Shown here: piece by piece, positions 59,208 through 64,000 of the stretch
How the letters are laid out: each line of letters opens with the position of its first letter
How positions within the stretch are numbered: the stretch's first letter is position 1
The notes under the pieces: generated by a model
The model's input: the letters and a program-made list of their open reading frames with translations, nothing else
Told to the model about the DNA's origin: nothing
The model's database searches: none
NCBI GenBank assembly: GCA_021768185.1
Contig: JAETNP010000008.1
Coordinates: 1 to 64,000, forward strand
Direction: 5' to 3'
DNA from: Oscillospiraceae bacterium
GTDB lineage: Bacteria; Bacillota; Clostridia; Oscillospirales; Oscillospiraceae
DNA: 64,000 nucleotides
Translations under genes and position numbers: made by a program

Positions 59208-59813
59208 ATGGAAACTCGTTCCATGACCCCGATGCGGGTGGCAAAAACCGGATATATCGTTATGTCGGTGGTGTTCTGCGTGGTGGGCGTTTTGTTCATC
59301 GCCCTGCCCGCACGATCAGCGGTGATGATCGGCCGGGTGCTGGGGGCGGCAATGGCGGTCTTCGGCGTAGTGAAGCTGGTCGGGTACTTTTCCAAGGATC
59401 TGTACCGGCTGGCTTTCCAGTACGACCTGGAGTTCGGCATCCTGCTCATCGCTCTGGGGGTGATCGTGCTGCTGCGGACCAACGGCGTGATGGATTTCAT
59501 CTGCATCGCCGCCGGGGTGGCTATTCTGGCGGACGGACTGTTCAAAATCCAGATCGCCATAGATTCCCGCCGCTTCGGCATCCGGGATTGGTGGCTGATC
59601 ATGGTCCTGGCGGTGGCCACCGGCGGCGTGGGGCTGCTGCTCATCTTCCGCCCCTGGGAGAGCGTGCAGGTACTGACGGTGCTGCTGGGCGCGGCCCTGC
59701 TGGCGGAGGGCGTGCTCAATCTGTGCGTGGCCCTCAGCGCGGTGAAAATCGTGAAGAATCAGCAGCCGGACGTGATCGAGACGGACTATTTCGAGGTGCG
59801 GGAGTACCGGTAA
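59208..59813 (+). CDS. DUF308 (HdeD-like) membrane protein
   Basis: A 201-residue protein with six membrane helices in three hairpins, the DUF308/HdeD layout, and a polar C-terminal tail ending in DYFEVREYR. HdeD relates to acid resistance in E. coli; the role here is not known. The ATG at 59208 has AAAGGAGGTG upstream and is preferred over one at 59199. It follows the tetR terminator, so it has its own weak promoter (TATACT at 59162). Confidence 0.8.
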   Translation: METRSMTPMRVAKTGYIVMSVVFCVVGVLFIALPARSAVMIGRVLGAAMAVFGVVKLVGYFSKDLYRLAFQYDLEFGILLIALGVIVLLRTNGVMDFICIAAGVAILADGLFKIQIAIDSRRFGIRDWWLIMVLAVATGGVGLLLIFRPWESVQVLTVLLGAALLAEGVLNLCVALSAVKIVKNQQPDVIETDYFEVREYR

Positions 59814-59838
59814 TACTTTTTCTTAAAAGAAAAAGTAT
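59813..59838. repeat. AT-rich hairpin after the DUF308 gene
   Basis: ATACTTTTTCTT pairs perfectly with AAGAAAAAGTAT around AA. It overlaps the stop codon and is followed by CAAAAAGAATTTTAATTTCG. It resembles the first part of the repeats near 17985 and 35368. It may serve as a terminator. Confidence 0.6.
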
Positions 59839-59961
59839 CAAAAAGAATTTTAATTTCGAGACTAAACCTGTTGCTATTCCCAGTTTTTTTGCCCGGTAAC
59901 GAAGGAAAGAATTTATTTGAGAACTCGTATAACATTGTTGTGAAAGGAAGTAAAGAAACTC

Positions 59962-62067
59962 ATGCGTTTTTCCAAAGCGGTGGTGAAGTACCGCGTACCG
60001 ATCCTGATCGTCACCCTGCTGCTCATGATCCCCTCGGCGCTGGGCATGGCGGGGACGAGAATCAATTATGACATGCTGGACTATCTGCCGGAGGATATGG
60101 AGACGGTCATCGGGCAGAACGAGCTGCTGGAGGAGTTCCACAAGGGGGCGTTCTCCTTCCTCATTCTGGAGGATATGCCCGCCCGGGACGTTTCCGCTCT
60201 GAAGGAGAAGATCCGGCAGGTGGACCATGTGGAGACCGTGCTGTGGTATGATTCTCTGCTGGACGTATCCGTCCCCATGGAGCTGCTGCCGGATAAGGTC
60301 TACGACGCCTTCAACACGGAGGGGGCCACCATGATGGCGGTGTTCTTCGACACCTCCACCTCCTCCGACGTGACTATGGACGCCATCCGGGAGATCCGGT
60401 CCATTGCCGGAGAACAGTGCTTTGTCTCCGGAATGTCCGCCCTGGTGACGGACCTGAAGGACCTGTGTGAGACGGAGGAGCCGGTCTATGTGGGCATCGC
60501 CGTGGCGCTGGCCTGCGCCGCCATGCTGCTCCTGCTGGACAGCTGGCTGGCTCCCCTGGTGTTCCTGGCCAGCATCGGCATGATGATCCTGCTGAACCTG
60601 GGGACCAACTACTTTATGGGAGAGATCTCCTACATTACCAAGGCGCTGTCCGCCGTGCTGCAGCTGGCGGTGACGATGGATTACTCCATCTTCCTCTGGA
60701 ACAGCTACAATGAGCAGCGTACCCTCCACAGCGACCACAAGGAGGCCATGGCCGCCGCTATCGACGCCACCCTGGCTTCCGTCACCGGCTCCGCCGTGAC
60801 CACCATTGCCGGATTTATCGCCCTGTGCTTCATGTCCTTCACCATGGGCCGGGACCTGGGCATCGTAATGGCCAAGGGCGTGCTGCTGGGCGTGGTGGGC
60901 TGCGTTACCGTACTGCCCAGCCTGATCCTGGTGTTCGACAAGCCCATGCAGAAGACGCGGCACCGGTCCCTGATCCCCGATATGCACGCTTTCGCGTCCG
61001 GGGTGGTGAAAATTTTCCCCGTCTTCCTGGCGCTGTTCCTGGTGATCATCCCGCCCGCCCTGTATGGGTATAACCGGACCAACGGCGAGGTCTACTACGA
61101 CATGGGCCAGTGCCTGCCGGAGGATATGTCCTACGTGATCGCCAATGAAAAGCTCAGCGAGGACTTCGGCGTGGCCTCCACGCACATGCTGCTGGTGGAC
61201 GCCAATCTCCCCGGCAAAGAAGTCCGGGCTATGGTCCGGGAGATGGAGCAGGTGGACGGCGTGCAGTACGTACTGGGCATGGAGTCCGTGGTGGGCTCCC
61301 GGGTGCCGGAGGAGTTCCTGCCGGAGTCGGTGACGGAAAAGCTGGAGAGCGGCAAGTGGGAGCTGCTGCTGGTGAACTCGGAATACAAGGTAGCCAGCGA
61401 CAACGTCAACCGCCAGCTGGACCAGCTCAACGGCATCCTGAAGCGCCACGACCCCTCCGGACTGCTCATCGGCGAGGCCCCCTGCATGAAGGATATGATC
61501 GAGACCACGGACCGGGACTTCCAGGTGGTCAACGCGGTGTCCATTATCGCCATTTTCTTCATTATCGCGCTGGTGGAGAAGAGCTTTACCCTGCCCTTCA
61601 TCCTCATCGCGGTCATTGAGGCGGCCATCTTCGTGAACCTGGGCCTGCCCCACTATCTGGGCCAGAGCCTGCCCTTTATCGCGCCCATCTGCATCAGCAC
61701 CATTCAGCTGGGCGCTACCGTGGACTACGCCATTTTGATGACGACCCGCTATAAAACCGAGAGAATTGCAGGGGAGGATAAGAAAAAAGCCGTCCATACG
61801 GCCTTGGCTGCCTCTGTTCCCTCCATTCTGGTCTCCGGCATGGGCCTGTTCGCCGCTACCTTCGGCGTGGCCCTGTATTCGGACCTGGATATCATCAGCT
61901 CCATGTGTATGCTGATGGCCCGGGGCGCGGTGATCAGTATGCTGTCCGTCATCTTCATTCTGCCCGCCTTGCTGCTGCTGTGCGACAGGCTCGTCTGCGC
62001 CACAACGGCGGGGATGCGGGGCGGGAAACGTTCATCCCTATCAAAACAGGAGGTTTTTGCGAAATGA
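59962..62067 (+). CDS. MMPL family RND transporter
   Basis: A 701-residue RND-type transporter of the MMPL group. It has two pseudo-repeats, each with one helix, a large external loop and five more helices (VYVGIAVALACAAMLLLLDS begins the first bundle; FFIIALVEKSFTLPFILIAV the second). YDMLDYLPEDMETVIG follows the first helix, as in related proteins. MMPL transporters export lipids or hydrophobic compounds. The stop overlaps the next gene by four bases (ATGA). Confidence 0.9.
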   Translation: MRFSKAVVKYRVPILIVTLLLMIPSALGMAGTRINYDMLDYLPEDMETVIGQNELLEEFHKGAFSFLILEDMPARDVSALKEKIRQVDHVETVLWYDSLLDVSVPMELLPDKVYDAFNTEGATMMAVFFDTSTSSDVTMDAIREIRSIAGEQCFVSGMSALVTDLKDLCETEEPVYVGIAVALACAAMLLLLDSWLAPLVFLASIGMMILLNLGTNYFMGEISYITKALSAVLQLAVTMDYSIFLWNSYNEQRTLHSDHKEAMAAAIDATLASVTGSAVTTIAGFIALCFMSFTMGRDLGIVMAKGVLLGVVGCVTVLPSLILVFDKPMQKTRHRSLIPDMHAFASGVVKIFPVFLALFLVIIPPALYGYNRTNGEVYYDMGQCLPEDMSYVIANEKLSEDFGVASTHMLLVDANLPGKEVRAMVREMEQVDGVQYVLGMESVVGSRVPEEFLPESVTEKLESGKWELLLVNSEYKVASDNVNRQLDQLNGILKRHDPSGLLIGEAPCMKDMIETTDRDFQVVNAVSIIAIFFIIALVEKSFTLPFILIAVIEAAIFVNLGLPHYLGQSLPFIAPICISTIQLGATVDYAILMTTRYKTERIAGEDKKKAVHTALAASVPSILVSGMGLFAATFGVALYSDLDIISSMCMLMARGAVISMLSVIFILPALLLLCDRLVCATTAGMRGGKRSSLSKQEVFAK

Positions 62068-63767
62068 AACAAACGACAAAAAAGCTCATGGCCCTGGGCC
62101 TGAGCGCAGTGATAGCGATTGGCGGCCTCGGCGGCGCAGTCTGCGCCCGGGCCGGAGACAGCGCCGGTACGCCCGTCCCTCTCTCCGAGAAGACCGACGC
62201 CCCGGCTTCGGCGGCGGCTCCCGCCTCCTTCCGGGATGAGACGGTATACGTCCTGGCGGGTGCAGACGGAACGGTGGAGAAGGTCATCGTCAGCGACTGG
62301 CTGCAGAATTCCGATGGGCTGGCTCAGCTGAAAGATACCGCGTCCCTGGAGGACGTGGAGAACGTGAAGGGGAGCGAGACCTTTACCTCCGGCGGAGACG
62401 GGCGGGTCTGGGATGCCCGGGGCGGCGATGTCTACACCCAGGGCGTCACCGATCAGGAGGTGCCTGTAGCAGTGCGCGTGTCGTACACGCTGGACGGCAG
62501 CTCCATTGCTCCGGACCAGCTGGCCGGGAAGAGTGGCCGGGTGGTTATCCGCTTCGACTACGACAACCGGCTCTATGAGGAGACCGAGATCGGCGGTAAG
62601 ACGGAGAAGATTTACGTACCCTTCGCCGTGGTGACAGGAGTGATGCTGGACAGCGAGCGCTTTTCCAACGTATCCGTTGCCAATGGCCGCCTGTACAACG
62701 ACGGGGACCGCATCGCCGTTATCGGGCTGGCTCTGCCCGGGATGCAGGAGAATCTGGACCTGGACCCGGAGGACATGGAGCTGCCCAGTTATGTGGAGAT
62801 TGCCGCCGACGTGGAGGATTTCGAGCTTGAGACCACCTTTACCGTGGCCGTCAGCGACCCCTTCCGGGAGCTGGAGACCGGGAAGCTGGAGGATACGGAT
62901 GGTTTGACCGATTCCCTGGATGAGCTCACCAACGCCATGGCACAGCTGCTGGACGGCTCTGGCAGGCTCTACGATGGGCTGGGTGAGCTGCTGGAGAAGT
63001 CCGGGACCCTGTCCGATGGCGTGGACCGGCTGGCCGCCGGGGCGGAAGCCCTGCAAAATGGCGGCGCGGAGCTCCGGGACGGCGCAGCCCAGCTGAAAGC
63101 GGGCACGGACGATCTGCAGACCGGATTGCAGACCTTGAGCGGCAGCAGCGAGCAGCTGAACGCCGGGGCGAAGCAGACCTTTGACGCGCTGCTGGCCTCC
63201 GCCAACGGGCAGCTGGCCGCTGCCGGGGCCAAGGTGCCGGAGCTGACGGCGGAGAACTACGGGCAGGTGCTGGACGGCGTTATCGCTATCCTTGGGGACA
63301 GTCCCGCAGCCAAGCAGATTGCCGGGCTGAAGGGTTCCCTGGACAGCTACAACGCTTTCTATCAAGGGCTTCAGCAGTACACCGCCGGGGTGGATCAGGC
63401 CGCCGCGGGCGCCGGACAGCTGAGCGTGGGGGTCAGCAGCCTGCGGGACGGGGCGGATGCCCTGGCCGGGGGCGCGAAACAGCTCAATGAGGGCGTGCAG
63501 GCCCTGCGGCAGAACGTGCCAGCCCTGGTGGACGGCGTGACGCAGCTCCATGACGGCGCGGGCGAGCTGGCCGGCGGGCTGGCGGAGTTCAACGAGAAGG
63601 GCGTGCAGCGGATCGTGGACGCTCTGGACGGCGATCTGGAGCTGCTGGCGGACCGGCTGGAGGCCACGGTGAACGCCGCAAAGAATTACAGGACTTTCTC
63701 CGGCGGCGAGGAGGCCGGCGGGCAGGTGAAATTCATCTACCGCACCGAGGCGATCCAGCTGCCGTAA
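62064..63767 (+). CDS. Secreted heptad-repeat protein, likely partner of the MMPL transporter
   Basis: A 567-residue exported protein. A signal peptide (LMALGLSAVIAIGGLGGAVC then ARA) is followed by a beta-rich domain (about 60-285) and from 290 to 545 a run of repeats of the form L-x-x-G (DGSGRLYDGLGELLEKSG, AAGAEALQNGGAELRDG, AGGAKQLNEGV). Such repeats are like the tail of YhgE/Pip proteins and form a long helical rod. Here no C-terminal membrane domain follows, so it is soluble or envelope-bound. It is coupled to the MMPL gene and may act as its extracytoplasmic extension. Confidence 0.82.
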   Translation: MKQTTKKLMALGLSAVIAIGGLGGAVCARAGDSAGTPVPLSEKTDAPASAAAPASFRDETVYVLAGADGTVEKVIVSDWLQNSDGLAQLKDTASLEDVENVKGSETFTSGGDGRVWDARGGDVYTQGVTDQEVPVAVRVSYTLDGSSIAPDQLAGKSGRVVIRFDYDNRLYEETEIGGKTEKIYVPFAVVTGVMLDSERFSNVSVANGRLYNDGDRIAVIGLALPGMQENLDLDPEDMELPSYVEIAADVEDFELETTFTVAVSDPFRELETGKLEDTDGLTDSLDELTNAMAQLLDGSGRLYDGLGELLEKSGTLSDGVDRLAAGAEALQNGGAELRDGAAQLKAGTDDLQTGLQTLSGSSEQLNAGAKQTFDALLASANGQLAAAGAKVPELTAENYGQVLDGVIAILGDSPAAKQIAGLKGSLDSYNAFYQGLQQYTAGVDQAAAGAGQLSVGVSSLRDGADALAGGAKQLNEGVQALRQNVPALVDGVTQLHDGAGELAGGLAEFNEKGVQRIVDALDGDLELLADRLEATVNAAKNYRTFSGGEEAGGQVKFIYRTEAIQLP

Positions 63768-63780
63768 GGGAGAGAACAGG

Positions 63781-63816
63781 AGAGAGGAAGCCGGGCATAT
63801 GCCCGGCTTCCTCTCT
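63781..63816 (+). terminator. Bidirectional terminator after the MMPL operon
   Basis: A perfect 16 bp stem, AGAGAGGAAGCCGGGC with GCCCGGCTTCCTCTCT, with an ATAT centre. It separates the MMPL operon from the convergent partial gene. Confidence 0.8.
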
Positions 63817-63824
63817 CTGCATCG

Positions 63825-64000
63825 TTACGGCGCTTTGGAGATGTCCGTGCCGAAATATTTGACGGAGAGTTCCGTCAGCGTACCGTCCGCCGACAGCTCT
63901 TCCAGAGCCAGATCGACCGCCGCCCGCAATATAGCGGTCTCCTCCCCTTTGCGCATGGGAATGGCAACCTGGGTCGCCTCCGGGTCCAGGCAGGCGATCT
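63825..64000 (-). CDS. Family-3 solute-binding protein, C-terminal fragment (cut by window edge)
   Basis: The last 58 codons of a minus-strand gene, ending at the TAA at 63825. The residues include QVAIPMRKGEETAILRAAVD and LEELSADGTLTELSVKYFG, the typical C-terminus of amino-acid ABC-transporter binding proteins (a positive K-G-x-E, then D-G-T-x-x-x-x-x-K-Y-F-G). The start and the signal peptide lie outside the window. The bidirectional terminator between it and the MMPL operon ends eight bases away. Confidence 0.8.
   Translation of the reverse strand, partial: IACLDPEATQVAIPMRKGEETAILRAAVDLALEELSADGTLTELSVKYFGTDISKAP

Overview
This 64 kb window looks like a chromosomal segment of a high-GC, endospore-forming gut Firmicute. 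My best guess is the Oscillospiraceae (Flavonifractor/Lawsonibacter/Intestinimonas-type clade). The reasons are the complete spoIIIAA-AH operon, the acetogen-style metVF pair, CIRCE-controlled groESL, BioY with a BirA operator, several Clostridia-type DUF proteins, and GC-rich palindromic intergenic repeats. Family-level placement is inference. I see no rRNA, tRNA or CRISPR array. The left edge cuts the 5' end of an IS630-type transposase gene, and the right edge cuts a family-3 solute-binding protein gene.

Layout. 0-3.1 kb: housekeeping genes on the minus strand (rpmF with its YceD partner, luxS, a DEAD-box RNA helicase). 3.4-7.5 kb: a plus-strand signalling operon (hybrid histidine kinase with receiver and Hpt domains, receiver, CheX-like phosphatase, receiver). 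7.6-11.7 kb, minus strand: an aldo/keto reductase with Fe-S motifs, a small coiled-coil protein, a GNAT acetyltransferase and ftsH. 12-18 kb, plus strand: rlmB, a remarkable degenerate P-type-ATPase-like membrane protein, another GNAT and an EF-G paralogue. 18-21.8 kb: an AraC regulator, a zinc-ribbon protein, a bactofilin and metVF.

21.8-22.7 kb holds no convincing gene. It is a dense series of hairpins bracketed by two related perfect palindromes and is a candidate structured RNA or repeat element. It is followed by a sigma-E-like promoter and the spoIIIA operon (22.7-27.6 kb). 27.8-33.2 kb: prsA-like foldase, truB, ribF, a DUF4180 gene, a lipid kinase and a methyltransferase. 33.2-35.3 kb: groESL. 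35.7-40.7 kb: a GGDEF protein with a lost signature, a truncated macrodomain-like gene and two divergent MATE exporters.

40.7-46.3 kb, minus strand: a three-gene set matching the Shango anti-phage system (TerB-N/C protein, BrxD-like ATPase, Lhr-like helicase). An AT-richer gene for a membrane-anchored protein sits between the ATPase and helicase genes. Just outside the operon at one end, and upstream of the second MATE gene, lie two copies of a 126-127 bp three-hairpin element whose stems show compensatory changes.

46.6-54.3 kb: aldo/keto reductase, uvrB-radC, a 56-residue small protein, DUF1284-bioY, and arcA-arcB for arginine catabolism. 54.3-58.4 kb, minus strand: a PadR-controlled membrane cassette with a 45 bp palindromic operator, GyrI-like, TfoX-like and DUF3795 proteins, and a WYL regulator carrying a palindromic repeat inside its reading frame. 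58.5-63.8 kb, plus strand: a TetR regulator, a DUF308-type membrane protein, an MMPL transporter and a secreted heptad-repeat partner.

Start codons were chosen by Shine-Dalgarno spacing. Promoters were called only where hexamers sit 17 bp apart, or by the sigma-E pattern in one case. All function calls come from reading motifs by eye; no database search was run.
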